Shown: positions 24,724 through 33,184, counted from the stretch's first letter. The stretch: 42,146 bases of DNA from Terriglobia bacterium (GCA_020072765.1 JAIQGD010000026.1:1-42146), one strand, 5' to 3'. Translations and numbers: made by a program. The notes: generated by a model from the sequence alone, not told the origin.

Positions 24724-25650
24724 TCAGAACCCCGGCCGCACCCGGATCGGCGTGCGCAAGATCAGCGGGCTTCGGATCCCCGCCGCCAGAATCAGGAGTC
24801 GCATCAAAAAGCCGCCCGCCAGCAAGAACACGCCAGCGACCAGCGGAGCGGACGACTGCAAGGCGCTTTCGTGCATCACCAGCGAAGTAATCTCGATCAC
24901 CACTGGAATCGCCAGCCCGGCGCCCAAAAAGCCGCCCCAGAACAATCCCGACAGCTTGCCCTTCAGCAGCAATCCCGCCGCCTCCGGCGCGCGATCCGAC
25001 ACCATCGCCAGATACAGATAGATGGCCATCGCTTCGACGACGAGCAGCACCAGATCCACCGACTCCAGACGCGTCACAAACTCCCCTGTCTTCGGGCTAG
25101 ATATCCCCAGCACCGAAAACACCAGCGGCGTGATGAAGAACACCCCGCCGATGCCCGTCGAAATCGCCGAGATGAGGAACAGGATGGGAAGCAGCGGATT
25201 ATTCCAAAACGGCCGGCTGATGACGATGCCGATCAAAATCCCCGTATACGTGCACGTGACCACCGCAAAGATCAAACAGAGAATCTCCAGCGTGACGCGC
25301 AGGTCCGCGTGCGCCTCCAGCACGCCGCCAAACGGCCACACCCACAGCGCCACCATGAGCCCCCCCGACACCAGCAGCGCCGAGATGATAAATACGCCGC
25401 GGGAAATCCACGATGTGCCGGGGTGCCGCATGGCCGTAAGAAACTTCGCCGGACGCCCCAGGTCCATGATCAGAAACACCGTGGAAAGCGCCACGGCGGG
25501 AACGCCAAATCCCATCGCGATTTTCGCCGCCAGCTCATAGCCCAGAAAATCACCCACCACGCCGACGATCACCGCCCCGGCGCCCGTGCCGGCGAGAAAA
25601 AGATAGGCGGCGATCTTCCATCGCCAGACCGCTTGCGGAACTGTTTCCAT
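24724..25650 (-). CDS. NrfD/PsrC-type membrane anchor subunit of the molybdoenzyme
   Basis: A 308-residue integral membrane protein with about eight to nine hydrophobic segments, starting KIAAYLFLAGTGAGAVIVGVVGDFL. LFLAGTGAGA and the conserved DLGRPAKFLTAMRHPGTSWISRG loop are hallmarks of the NrfD/PsrC/PhsC family. These proteins bind quinone and hold the Fe-S and Mo subunits to the membrane. The ATG is 4 bases after the stop of the Fe-S gene, so the two are coupled; a much longer in-frame extension upstream is only a shadow of that gene. It should link oxidation or reduction in the catalytic subunit to the quinone pool. Confidence 0.9.
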   Translation of the reverse strand: METVPQAVWRWKIAAYLFLAGTGAGAVIVGVVGDFLGYELAAKIAMGFGVPAVALSTVFLIMDLGRPAKFLTAMRHPGTSWISRGVFIISALLVSGGLMVALWVWPFGGVLEAHADLRVTLEILCLIFAVVTCTYTGILIGIVISRPFWNNPLLPILFLISAISTGIGGVFFITPLVFSVLGISSPKTGEFVTRLESVDLVLLVVEAMAIYLYLAMVSDRAPEAAGLLLKGKLSGLFWGGFLGAGLAIPVVIEITSLVMHESALQSSAPLVAGVFLLAGGFLMRLLILAAGIRSPLILRTPIRVRPGF

Positions 25651-25654
25651 GTTC

Positions 25655-26350
25655 CTACCCCTTCTTGTGAACGACGTTGGCCGGTTCGGCGGCCACCACC
25701 AACCGGCCCGCTGGCAGATAATGCGTGTTGGGGTCCGTGCCGAACTCGGGGCTGAGCTGGAAGGCCTGCGCGCGGGCCACCAACTGCGAAACCTCGCTAT
25801 TCGGATCCTCCAGATCTCCGAAATAGCGGGCCTTGGCCATGCAGTTCGTGACGCACGCGGGAGTCGCCTCCCGGTCCACGCCCGGCGTGAGTCCCTGGGC
25901 CAGGCCCGCGTCAATGCGATGCCGGCAATAGTCGCACTTCTGCACTACACCCTTGCCGTGCTCCGCGTAGCCGGCTTTTTCATACGGTGTCAGCCCCTGC
26001 TCGCCGAAATAGGCATGCGTGTCCTCGACGAAGTAGCGCGCGCCGTACGGGCACGCGATCATGCAGTATTTGCAACCGATGCACTTTTCCTCTTCCACGA
26101 ACACGATGCCGTCCTCGCGGATCTGCGTGGCTTTCGTCGGGCACACTCGCTCGCACGGCGGCTCGTTGCATTGCATGCACAGCAGCGGCAGATTCACGCG
26201 CGTCACGTTCGGATAGCTGCCGATCTCGGTGACCTCCACCCGAGCCAGCGTCACGCCGGGGGGCGTCGCATTCTCCGCCTTGCAGCTCATCTGGCAGCCG
26301 TAGCAGCCGATGCATTTCAACAGGTCAATGACCATTCCCCATCTGGGCAT
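25655..26350 (-). CDS. Four-cluster ferredoxin-like Fe-S subunit of the molybdoenzyme (DmsB/PsrB-like)
   Basis: A 231-residue electron-transfer protein with four cysteine groups for [4Fe-4S] clusters: CIGCYGCQMSC (from about residue 13), CMQCNEPPCERVCP, CIGCKYCMIACP, and a split fourth group CDYC ... CVTNC. This is the DmsB/PsrB/PhsB arrangement of complex iron-sulfur molybdoenzymes. There is no Tat or Sec signal. AGGGAAG before the ATG is a good ribosome site. It lies between the catalytic-subunit gene (100 bases upstream) and the membrane anchor gene (4 bases downstream), and carries electrons between them. Confidence 0.92.
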   Translation of the reverse strand: MPRWGMVIDLLKCIGCYGCQMSCKAENATPPGVTLARVEVTEIGSYPNVTRVNLPLLCMQCNEPPCERVCPTKATQIREDGIVFVEEEKCIGCKYCMIACPYGARYFVEDTHAYFGEQGLTPYEKAGYAEHGKGVVQKCDYCRHRIDAGLAQGLTPGVDREATPACVTNCMAKARYFGDLEDPNSEVSQLVARAQAFQLSPEFGTDPNTHYLPAGRLVVAAEPANVVHKKG

Positions 26351-26450
26351 CGTCTTCCCTCACTCGTCCGCGGCGCCCCCGCTCATCCCATCGCCGTGGG
26401 CCGCACCGCGTACCACATCGCTTCCGCAGGCCCTTGCAAGCGTGGCAACT

Positions 26451-29054
26451 TCACGCCTTGTAGATCCTCACCTTGGCGCACAGATCCATATTCAGATTGC
26501 CGGGATCCATGTGCTCGTAATCGACCTCAATCAGCTCGTTATAGAACACGCCCTTGCCCAGGGCGATCGGCAGGTCCTTGGACCAGTGCCCGGCCAGGGC
26601 CGCCACGCCCACGCCTTCCGGATGAATGCCTTCGGTGGTCTTCAGCTTGCCCTTGACCTTGCGCTTGTAGCTCGACTCCACCCAGATCATGTCGCCATCC
26701 TTCAACCCCTTCTTCCGCGCCGTGGCGGCGTTCACGGCAATGTTGTACGAGTAGTCGTTCATCTGCGCGGCTTCGTCCAGCCACGGGTTCTCCATGGTCA
26801 ACGAATTCGTGTGGATGGTGTCCCGGTAATAGAAACTGATGAGGTCGTACTGCGGGTCCCTGCATTCGTGGGTCGCGCAGGGATTCCAGTCCGGCAGCGC
26901 CTGGTACGATTGGTAGTTCAGCTCATTCTCGATGCCGAACTCCTGGGCCAGCTTGCGCACCTGCTCGCCGGTCGTCTGGAAAATCTCGAAGTAGACCGGC
27001 ACCCGCACCGGCACGCGGCTGCGCCAGTAGACCTCCTCCGCCTTCTTCGGCCAGCTCATCACGCCGTTCACCTTGAACCACGCCAGCCCGTGCGCTTCTC
27101 CGAAAAAGTTCTTCAGCACCTTGTCGACGATTTCCTCGAACTCGTATTTGACGCCGGGCTTCAGCGTGTACGGCTCCTTCAGTTCGAAATGCGTGTTGTA
27201 AGCCTCGTTCACCTTCGCGAGCAGCCCCAGGCGGCTGCCGATCTCATACATCACCCGGAGGAAATCGCGCCGCTGCCCGCCGGCTTCGACCACCGGCTGG
27301 CGGATCGGCCAGCTCCAGTTCCCCATGCTGCCCGGATGATTGAAAATGAACGGATAGTTGGGCGACGGAAACAGCCGCTCGAGGTAGCTCGTGTCCGGCA
27401 GCACCAGGTCGGCGAAGTCGGTCATCTCGTTCTTGAAAATGTCGAACGAGATGATGAACACGTCCTTGAACGCGTCGGCCACCACGTCCTTGTTCCCCAC
27501 GCTCATGATGGCGTTGGCCCCGAAGTTGATCATCACCTTGGGGCGGCGCTGGATGTGGAACCTGTTCCACCACTCCTCGCGATCCGCGGCCCCGTAAAAC
27601 GGCGAGGTCATCGCCCACGGGAAAAACTCGCGCATGCCGATGCTGACCGGGGCCGCCGCATCGTTCGCCGGGAAGGGCTTGTGCGGATGCATCCACGTCC
27701 CGGTGATCATCAATCCGTCCGGCGTCGGCTCCGGCGCGTAGTAAGGCCGCCCGGTCTCGGGATGCCCGTAGCACACCGGGTTGAAGCCCAGCGCCCCGCC
27801 GACGTTGTCCGCCGAGCCCACCAGATGATTCAGCAGGTCGATCGACACGCAGTTCCACGTCGAGTTCTTGTGCCCCTGCGAGCCGCGAAAAAAAATCGCC
27901 GCCGCCGGCCGGTAGGGGAATTCCTGGCCGTCGATCACAATCGTGCTGCCGATGCGGGCCGCTTCGCCAAACTCCCGCGCCAATCTGCGGATATTCGCCG
28001 CGGGAATTGTGGTGATCTCCGAGCAATACTCCGGCGTGTACTTTTTCAGATGCTCCTTCAAAATCTGAAAGGCCGGCTGCACCGTGACGCCCTGCACCGT
28101 GAACGTCCCCAGGATGGCCACGCCTTCGACCAGTCCGGCGTCGAAGACCCTGACTCCGCCACCCGCCTCGTCGCATACCAGAGGTTTGCCGCTGGCCGCG
28201 TCGCGCAAATAATGTCCGTCTTCCTTCACCAGATACGCCGCATTCGTGCACTGCTTCAGGTACGGGCGGTCGTACATTCCCAGCTCGTTGACCAGCACGT
28301 TGGCCATCCCCAGCGCCAGCGCCGCATCGGTTCCCACGCGGATGGGCACCCACTCATTCCCCTTGCCCGAGGCGAAGTTGCACATCGGGTCCACCACCAC
28401 CATCTGCATGCCCCGCGCCCGCGCGTCGGCGGCCAGTTGCGCGTTTTGATTCGCCACGTGCCCGGCCGAATGCCCCTTGCTGGCGCCAAAATAGATCGCG
28501 TAGTTGCACATCTTGAAATCCGGCACCAGCGACCACGACGCGTGCATCAGCCCGCCGACCTGATGGGCGCCGCTTCCGCAGTGAATTCCCCCGCCGCCCA
28601 CCCACACGGCATCCGTGCCGAACGCCATGCCGAAGGTAAACAGACCGGCGTGCATCTCGGACGCGCAGGTCGTCGTGCCTTGCAGGAAGAGTTCCGCGGG
28701 ATCGTGGTCGTGCACTTCCTTCAACTTCTTCACCGCGATCTCCAGCGCCTCGTCCCAGGAGATCTCCACCCATTGCGGATCGATGCCGATGCCCTTGGCG
28801 GGATTGGTGCGCTTCATCGGCACATTGACGCGGTTGGGATCGTACAGCGTCATGATCCCCGCGACGCCCTTGGCGCACAGCCGGCCCTCCCCGCACGCGC
28901 TGTCCGGGTTGCCCTCGATCTTGGTCAGCGTGCCGTCCACGTTGTGACCCAGGATCGAGCACATCCCGTAACACAGGCTGCACGACGAAGGGATCCACCG
29001 GTCCTGTTTGCCGTTTCCCGGCTCTTTGGCCTTGGCCTGCTCCGCAGTTAACAT
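26451..29054 (-). CDS. Molybdopterin (bis-MGD) oxidoreductase catalytic subunit, no export signal
   Basis: An 867-residue DMSO-reductase-family molybdoenzyme. The N-terminal [4Fe-4S] site is Cys25, Cys28, Cys32 and Cys60 (CSLCYGMC ... GRLCAKG). The likely molybdenum ligand is Cys159 in GGGGIHCGSGAHQVG, as in the polysulfide-reductase/formate-dehydrogenase type, rather than the serine of DMSO reductase. The C-terminal molybdopterin-binding domain holds HTNSLTMENPWLDEAAQMNDYSYNIAVN. Residues 1-20 contain no twin-arginine signal, so the enzyme probably stays in the cytoplasm with its anchor in the membrane. Phenylacetyl-CoA:acceptor oxidoreductase (PadBCD) is a known three-subunit precedent of this kind; the substrate here is unknown. 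GGAGG nine bases upstream supports the start. It follows the symporter gene by 40 bases. Confidence 0.9.
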   Translation of the reverse strand: MLTAEQAKAKEPGNGKQDRWIPSSCSLCYGMCSILGHNVDGTLTKIEGNPDSACGEGRLCAKGVAGIMTLYDPNRVNVPMKRTNPAKGIGIDPQWVEISWDEALEIAVKKLKEVHDHDPAELFLQGTTTCASEMHAGLFTFGMAFGTDAVWVGGGGIHCGSGAHQVGGLMHASWSLVPDFKMCNYAIYFGASKGHSAGHVANQNAQLAADARARGMQMVVVDPMCNFASGKGNEWVPIRVGTDAALALGMANVLVNELGMYDRPYLKQCTNAAYLVKEDGHYLRDAASGKPLVCDEAGGGVRVFDAGLVEGVAILGTFTVQGVTVQPAFQILKEHLKKYTPEYCSEITTIPAANIRRLAREFGEAARIGSTIVIDGQEFPYRPAAAIFFRGSQGHKNSTWNCVSIDLLNHLVGSADNVGGALGFNPVCYGHPETGRPYYAPEPTPDGLMITGTWMHPHKPFPANDAAAPVSIGMREFFPWAMTSPFYGAADREEWWNRFHIQRRPKVMINFGANAIMSVGNKDVVADAFKDVFIISFDIFKNEMTDFADLVLPDTSYLERLFPSPNYPFIFNHPGSMGNWSWPIRQPVVEAGGQRRDFLRVMYEIGSRLGLLAKVNEAYNTHFELKEPYTLKPGVKYEFEEIVDKVLKNFFGEAHGLAWFKVNGVMSWPKKAEEVYWRSRVPVRVPVYFEIFQTTGEQVRKLAQEFGIENELNYQSYQALPDWNPCATHECRDPQYDLISFYYRDTIHTNSLTMENPWLDEAAQMNDYSYNIAVNAATARKKGLKDGDMIWVESSYKRKVKGKLKTTEGIHPEGVGVAALAGHWSKDLPIALGKGVFYNELIEVDYEHMDPGNLNMDLCAKVRIYKA

Positions 29055-29094
29055 CGCAATGCCTCCGTCTCTTTCACGGCCCTGCCCGATGCGT

Positions 29095-30693
29095 TCAGTA
29101 ACTGGCCGCCTTTTCCGCTCCCAGTCCCGTCTGCGATCTCACCAGCAACTCGTTGAACTTGCTCCCCGCCGCGGGCTCATCGCTCAACAGCGTGCCCACC
29201 AACGCCCCGAGAAATCCCAGCGGAATGCTCACGATGCCGGGATTTTCCAGGGGAAACCACGCCCGCGCCTGGATCACGTGGCGCGCCGCGCCGCTCACAC
29301 TGGACGCGTCCACGCCCATGAAACTTGGGCTCACCAGAATCAGTCCGAGCGAACTCACCAGCCCCACCGCCAGACCCGTGACGGCGCCCCACGTATTGAA
29401 CCGCCGCCAGAACATCGCCAGCACGATCACCGGAAAATTGGCCGAAGCCGCCACCGCCTGCGCCAGCGTCGTCAGAAATCCCACGTTGGCCGCCGGCCCC
29501 ACCCCAATTGCGATCGCGATCGCCGCGGCCCCCACGCCAAATGCCGCCATGCGCGCCACCCGCACTTCTTCGCCGGGATGCCGCTCCACTCCTTTGTGAA
29601 CCGTGCTGGTCCAGAAGTCGTGCGCAAACGAGGTGGACGCGCTGATGGTCAATCCCGCCACCACGGCCAGAATCGTGGCGAACGCCACCGCCGAGATGAA
29701 GGCAAAAAACAAATCTCCCGCCAGACGCTGCGCCAGCAGCGGCGTGCTCATGTTGTTGCCGCCGTGCGTCGCGATGTAATCGGGCCCCACGATGGCCGCC
29801 GCTCCCAGGCCCAGAATGGACGTCATGATGAAGAAGCTGCCGATCAAGACCATCGCCCACATCACGCTCTTGCGAGCCGTCTTGGCGTCCGGCACGGTAT
29901 AAAACCGCACCAGGATGTGCGGCAACCCGGCCGTCCCAAACACCAGTCCCAGCCCCAGCGACACCAGATCCAGCGTTCCGTACGGAGGTTTGTACCGCAG
30001 TCCCGGCTGGAGAAAATCCTTCACCACCGCCTGCCCGTTGTTGTGATACGCCACATGCCCGGCCGCGGCGAAGAATTCCCCCGGGCGGAAGTGAAAGTGC
30101 GCCAGCACCAGGATGCTCAGCACCGTGGCTCCCGCCATCATCAGGATGGCCTTGACGATCTGCACCCAGGTGGTCGCCAGCATCCCTCCGAACACCACGT
30201 ACACGATCATCAAAGTTCCCACGCCCACCACGGCGGTCCGGTAGCTGATGCCCGAGTCCTTCAACAGCAGCGCCACCAGCGCCCCCGCCCCCACCATCTG
30301 CGCGATCATGTAGAACGTGCAGATGGTCAGCGTGCTCACCGAAGCCATGGCCTTCACCGGACGCGGCCGCCGCACGAAGATCATGTCGAGCGTGCCCTTC
30401 ATGGTCGGTACCGCTTCGCCGGTGTCGTTCGCGCGCGCGAACACGTAGGCGACGAACCCGCCCACCGGAAACAAAAATCCATCGTATCCCTGGAACGCGA
30501 TGATGCCCACCAGCCCCAAAAACGCCGCCGCGCTCATGTAATCGCCCGCCACCGCGATGCCGTTCTGCGCGCCCGTCAGCTGCCGGCTGGCCGCGAAATA
30601 GGCCGTGGCCCCGCGCGACCGCTTCGACGCCCAATACGTAATCCCCAGCGTGATGCCGATGAATGCCAGAAACACCAGCAGCGACATGGACAC
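29095..30693 (-). CDS. Sodium:solute symporter (SSS family), ActP-like
   Basis: A 532-residue protein with about 13 membrane segments, of the SSS family. Features are the N-terminal ITYWASKRSRGATAYFAASR and the conserved AVAGDYMSAAAFLGLVGIIAFQGYDGF, typical of the acetate/monocarboxylate permease ActP. Later comes LPHILVRFYTVPDAKTARKSV. ActP-type carriers take up acetate, pyruvate, glycolate or other small acids with sodium or protons. The small DUF485 gene is directly upstream, as yjcH precedes actP in Escherichia coli. I use the GTG at 30693, with GGGAGG ten bases before it; an ATG two codons later is possible. Position at the head of the operon suggests it imports the substrate of the downstream dehydrogenases (inference). 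Confidence 0.9.
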   Translation of the reverse strand: MSMSLLVFLAFIGITLGITYWASKRSRGATAYFAASRQLTGAQNGIAVAGDYMSAAAFLGLVGIIAFQGYDGFLFPVGGFVAYVFARANDTGEAVPTMKGTLDMIFVRRPRPVKAMASVSTLTICTFYMIAQMVGAGALVALLLKDSGISYRTAVVGVGTLMIVYVVFGGMLATTWVQIVKAILMMAGATVLSILVLAHFHFRPGEFFAAAGHVAYHNNGQAVVKDFLQPGLRYKPPYGTLDLVSLGLGLVFGTAGLPHILVRFYTVPDAKTARKSVMWAMVLIGSFFIMTSILGLGAAAIVGPDYIATHGGNNMSTPLLAQRLAGDLFFAFISAVAFATILAVVAGLTISASTSFAHDFWTSTVHKGVERHPGEEVRVARMAAFGVGAAAIAIAIGVGPAANVGFLTTLAQAVAASANFPVIVLAMFWRRFNTWGAVTGLAVGLVSSLGLILVSPSFMGVDASSVSGAARHVIQARAWFPLENPGIVSIPLGFLGALVGTLLSDEPAAGSKFNELLVRSQTGLGAEKAASY

Positions 30694-30696
30694 GGA

Positions 30697-31041
30697 TTAC
30701 TTGCCTCCCCGGCTTTCGTCCGCCTGGGCCACGATTTCCTGCACCCGTCGGTCGAATTTCCCCGCCGCCTTCAAGTATCGCCAGGCGATCACCCACGCCA
30801 CCACAAACTGCGAAAGCGCAAACACGTATGCCCGGTTGGCTCCTCCCATGATCTTGGTGGACATCCAGTGGGGAGCCAGCCCTACCAGCAGCGGCAGCGC
30901 GAAGTAGTAGACGAGGAAAAACAGGAATACGGGAATGATGAAGACCTTCTTGGTCGTCATCAAGCCCCGGAACTCGGGAGTAGCCGCAATGCGGTCCCAG
31001 CCCGCCCGGGTTTCTTGAGAGGCAATGATCTCTTCTGGCAT
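30697..31041 (-). CDS. DUF485 family small membrane protein (YjcH-like)
   Basis: A 114-residue protein with two membrane segments (FIIPVFLFFLVYYFALPLLVG and YVFALSQFVVAWVIAWRYLK), matching the DUF485 family that accompanies ActP-type symporters. The start is most likely the ATG at 31041; GTG codons a few residues upstream are alternatives, and no option has a strong ribosome site. Its stop is 3 bases before the symporter start. It is the first gene of the long operon, about 38 bases downstream of the predicted transcript start at 31079. Confidence 0.8.
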   Translation of the reverse strand: MPEEIIASQETRAGWDRIAATPEFRGLMTTKKVFIIPVFLFFLVYYFALPLLVGLAPHWMSTKIMGGANRAYVFALSQFVVAWVIAWRYLKAAGKFDRRVQEIVAQADESRGGK

Positions 31042-31078
31042 CGAGCCCACGCACACTGCAACGGAGGATGCCGCAACT

Positions 31079-31114
31079 GCCCGCCAATCTATCCAGCGGT
31101 CGCTGGAATGTCAA
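31079..31114 (-). promoter_or_regulatory. Sigma-70-type promoter of the long molybdoenzyme/GlcDEF-like operon
   Basis: On the minus strand TTGACA (complement of 31109-31114) and TAGATT (complement of 31086-31091) are separated by exactly 17 bases. The spacer is occupied by the palindrome CCAGCGACCGCTGG. The expected transcript start is near 31079, 38 bases before the DUF485 start codon. Confidence 0.7.
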
Positions 31115-31143
31115 GGCCTATATCCAGCGCTCGCTGGAATGTC
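31090..31143. promoter_or_regulatory. Pair of palindromic operators in the divergent promoter region
   Basis: Two near-identical 23-base units (31090-31112 and 31121-31143) differ at one position and start 31 bases apart, close to three helical turns. Each contains a hyphenated palindrome, CCAGCG-N2-CGCTGG. The first sits between the -10 and -35 of the operon promoter, where a bound protein would block RNA polymerase. This is a repressor-type layout. Candidates are the TetR protein encoded in the same operon (20339) and the LysR protein at 32200. Confidence 0.75.
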
Positions 31144-31323
31144 GTCAATGCCCCGCGCGTTGCGTCAGCGCACGGCTTCAGCGCCCCGCTCCAGCCCGCC
31201 GAAGCTGCTTCCCCGATCGTTTCGGTATAGTATCGGCATCGCGGAGGCGGCTACCGCCGGGGTCCGCTCGGCCGGAAGCGGCGCCAGCTTCTCACGCGCC
31301 TCTCGCGCGAAAGGAGTTCCTTC

Positions 31324-32106
31324 ATGGACACCAAAGACTTCGCCAAGGCAGTCGAGACCTTCGTTCGTCCGGACACGTTTCCCGTGGCCGCCAAGCTGTT
31401 GAAACCCGATGAGCCGGCCCCGGAACGCGCCCGCCGCCCGCGCCGCGACATGGGAATTCAAATCGCCATTTGCCAGGCCATTGCCATGGCCCGCCGCTAC
31501 GGATGGACGATCGCCGTGACCGAAGAAGACGTGAGTTGCCCCCTCACCAAGACGGCCTTCGGTTTTGCGCCGGTGACCGATCACTACACCGCCGGACACC
31601 TCGCCTGCGGCATGTACGCCGAAACCCTGGAAGCGGGCGCGCGCAGCGAAGCCGCCACGTCCAAACTCCCCGAAGGAAAATTCAACAAGCTGCTGGTCGC
31701 CCCGGCCGCCCACGCCTCCTCTTCTCCCGACGCCGTCGTGATCTACGGAAATTCCGCGCAGGTGCTCCGCCTGGTCACCGCCGCGCTCTGGAAGCGCGGA
31801 GGCAAGCTCACCACCTCCATCACCGGCCGCCTGGATTGCTCCGACGAAGTCATCGCCACCATGCTGACCGGAGACTATCAGGTCATTCTCCCCTGCTACG
31901 GCGACCGCATCCTCGGACAGACCCAGGATCACGAAATGGCCTTCTCCTTGCCCGGCTCCAAAATGGACGAACTCGTGCAGGGACTCGAAGGCACGCAAAA
32001 GGGCGGCCTCGTTTATCCCATTCCCACCTACCTCCGCTATACGCCGCAGTATCCCGAGCACTATTACGAGCTGGACAAAATTTGGGCCACCATGCCCCGC
32101 AAGTAG
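31324..32106 (+). CDS. DUF169 family protein
   Basis: A 260-residue protein of the DUF169 family: KLLKPDEPAPERARRPRRDM, then AMARRYGWTIAVTEEDVSCPLTKTAFGF, PAAHASSSPDAVVIYGNSAQVLRLV and the cysteine-bearing SITGRLDCSDEV and VILPCYGDRILG. The conserved cysteines in DVSCPL, LDCSDE and LPCYGDR suggest a metal or Fe-S site, but no biochemical role is established that I know of. AAGGAG eight bases before the ATG is a good ribosome site. It is divergent from the long operon and shares its 280-base regulatory region with the operator pair, so it may respond to the same signal. Confidence 0.8.
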   Translation: MDTKDFAKAVETFVRPDTFPVAAKLLKPDEPAPERARRPRRDMGIQIAICQAIAMARRYGWTIAVTEEDVSCPLTKTAFGFAPVTDHYTAGHLACGMYAETLEAGARSEAATSKLPEGKFNKLLVAPAAHASSSPDAVVIYGNSAQVLRLVTAALWKRGGKLTTSITGRLDCSDEVIATMLTGDYQVILPCYGDRILGQTQDHEMAFSLPGSKMDELVQGLEGTQKGGLVYPIPTYLRYTPQYPEHYYELDKIWATMPRK

Positions 32107-32199
32107 ACGGCGCAACGCCGCCCGGCACATCCGATTTGACTACCCAGGACTATTCTGTTTCTATTGCTGATACCCGGAACGTATCAGGAAGGTTGCTCC

Positions 32200-33120
32200 A
32201 TGGAGCTTCGCCAGCTGCACTATTTCATTGCCGTGGCCGAGGCTTTGAATTTCCGCAAAGCCGCTGAGCGGCTCCACATCACGCAGCCCTCCGTCAGCCG
32301 GCAGATCCGTCAGTTGGAGGAGGAACTCGGCGTCGCCCTGCTCATGCGCGACCGCAAGCAGGTTCACCTCACCGATGCCGGCCGCCTGGTCCTGCACAAA
32401 GCCAAAGCCTTGGTGGCCGAGGCTGCCCAACTCGCCCAATCGGTCAAGCGCGCGGACCACGGAGAGCGCGGCAGCTTGAAGGTCGGAGTAGGCATCCCCC
32501 TGGCCCAAAGCATCCGCGGTCTCGTCACCGCCTTCGCCCGGCAATTCCCCAAAGTCGATGTGCAGTACCACGACATCGTCTTCCCCTCCACGCAAAGCCG
32601 CGCCCTGAGAAAAGCCGAGATCGATGTCGGTATTTTTTGGCCTCCCGTCGATCACACCGGTCTGGATTGCCAACCCCTGTTGGAGGAACGCTTCTGGGTA
32701 GTTCTGCCCCGGAAAAATCCTCTGGCCAAGCGCCGCAGGCTCCGCTTGAAAGAACTGGCCGGTCAAATCCTCCTGCTCCCCAACCAAACCCCCGCCGTCA
32801 ACGACAAGGTGCTGCAAATGTGCCGGGCGGCCGGGCTCACGCCGAAGACGAAGCGCACGACGGCGGTCCCTCACGAGGCCGGCGCCGCGCTCGTTGCTTC
32901 CGGAAAGGGAATTTACGTGCTGGCCGGCACGCCCCTGAAGTTCCCCAGTTTCGGCAGCGGGATCGCCGTGGTCCCCCTCGACGACCCATCCACCATCACG
33001 GTCTACCTGGCGTGGAGGAGACGCGAGACATCGGCCGCCGTGCTCAATTTTCTGGCGACGGCTCGCCGAGTCTTTCGCCTCGCATCCGCTTCGCCCCGCC
33101 CGGCCGCGCGCCGTCTCTGA
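32200..33120 (+). CDS. LysR-family transcriptional regulator
   Basis: A 306-residue regulator. The N-terminal winged helix-turn-helix is classical (MELRQLHYFIAVAEALNFRK, AERLHITQPSVSRQIRQLEE, LGVALLMRDRKQVHLTDAG), followed by a type-2 periplasmic-binding-like effector domain (GSLKVGVGIPLAQSIRGLV to VPLDDPSTITVYLAWRR). The ATG at 32200 has AGGAAGG upstream; a 12-codon extension is disfavoured because LysR proteins start just before the MELRQL motif. LysR proteins usually activate adjacent genes in response to a pathway metabolite. The neighbours here are DUF169 and, downstream, trio B, which this regulator probably controls (inference). A weak promoter-like TTGACT at 32136 lies upstream. Confidence 0.92.
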   Translation: MELRQLHYFIAVAEALNFRKAAERLHITQPSVSRQIRQLEEELGVALLMRDRKQVHLTDAGRLVLHKAKALVAEAAQLAQSVKRADHGERGSLKVGVGIPLAQSIRGLVTAFARQFPKVDVQYHDIVFPSTQSRALRKAEIDVGIFWPPVDHTGLDCQPLLEERFWVVLPRKNPLAKRRRLRLKELAGQILLLPNQTPAVNDKVLQMCRAAGLTPKTKRTTAVPHEAGAALVASGKGIYVLAGTPLKFPSFGSGIAVVPLDDPSTITVYLAWRRRETSAAVLNFLATARRVFRLASASPRPAARRL

Positions 33121-33154
33121 TGCCTGTTCGCTATCAGCCCTGAAAGCAAGAAAA

Positions 33155-33184
33155 TATTGGACGACTCGCCCTCCGTGTCCAATA
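33155..33184. promoter_or_regulatory. Inverted repeat upstream of trio B, possible operator
   Basis: TATTGGAC (33155-33162) and GTCCAATA (33177-33184) are perfect inverted copies with a 14-base gap, so the half-sites repeat every 22 bases, about two helical turns. It lies about 160 bases before the GlcD-like gene at 33342 and just after the LysR gene. No good promoter boxes could be placed around it. Confidence 0.5.

Noticed and set aside
26310-29051. Long plus-strand open frame (913 codons) opposite the molybdoenzyme gene
   Set aside because: Its protein is histidine/arginine/valine-rich without any domain; it is an antisense shadow of a GC-rich real gene with clear cofactor motifs.
29008-31230. 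Long plus-strand open frame opposite the symporter and DUF485 genes
   Set aside because: Very rich in His, Arg and Gln, no membrane or catalytic motifs; shadow of the SSS symporter.
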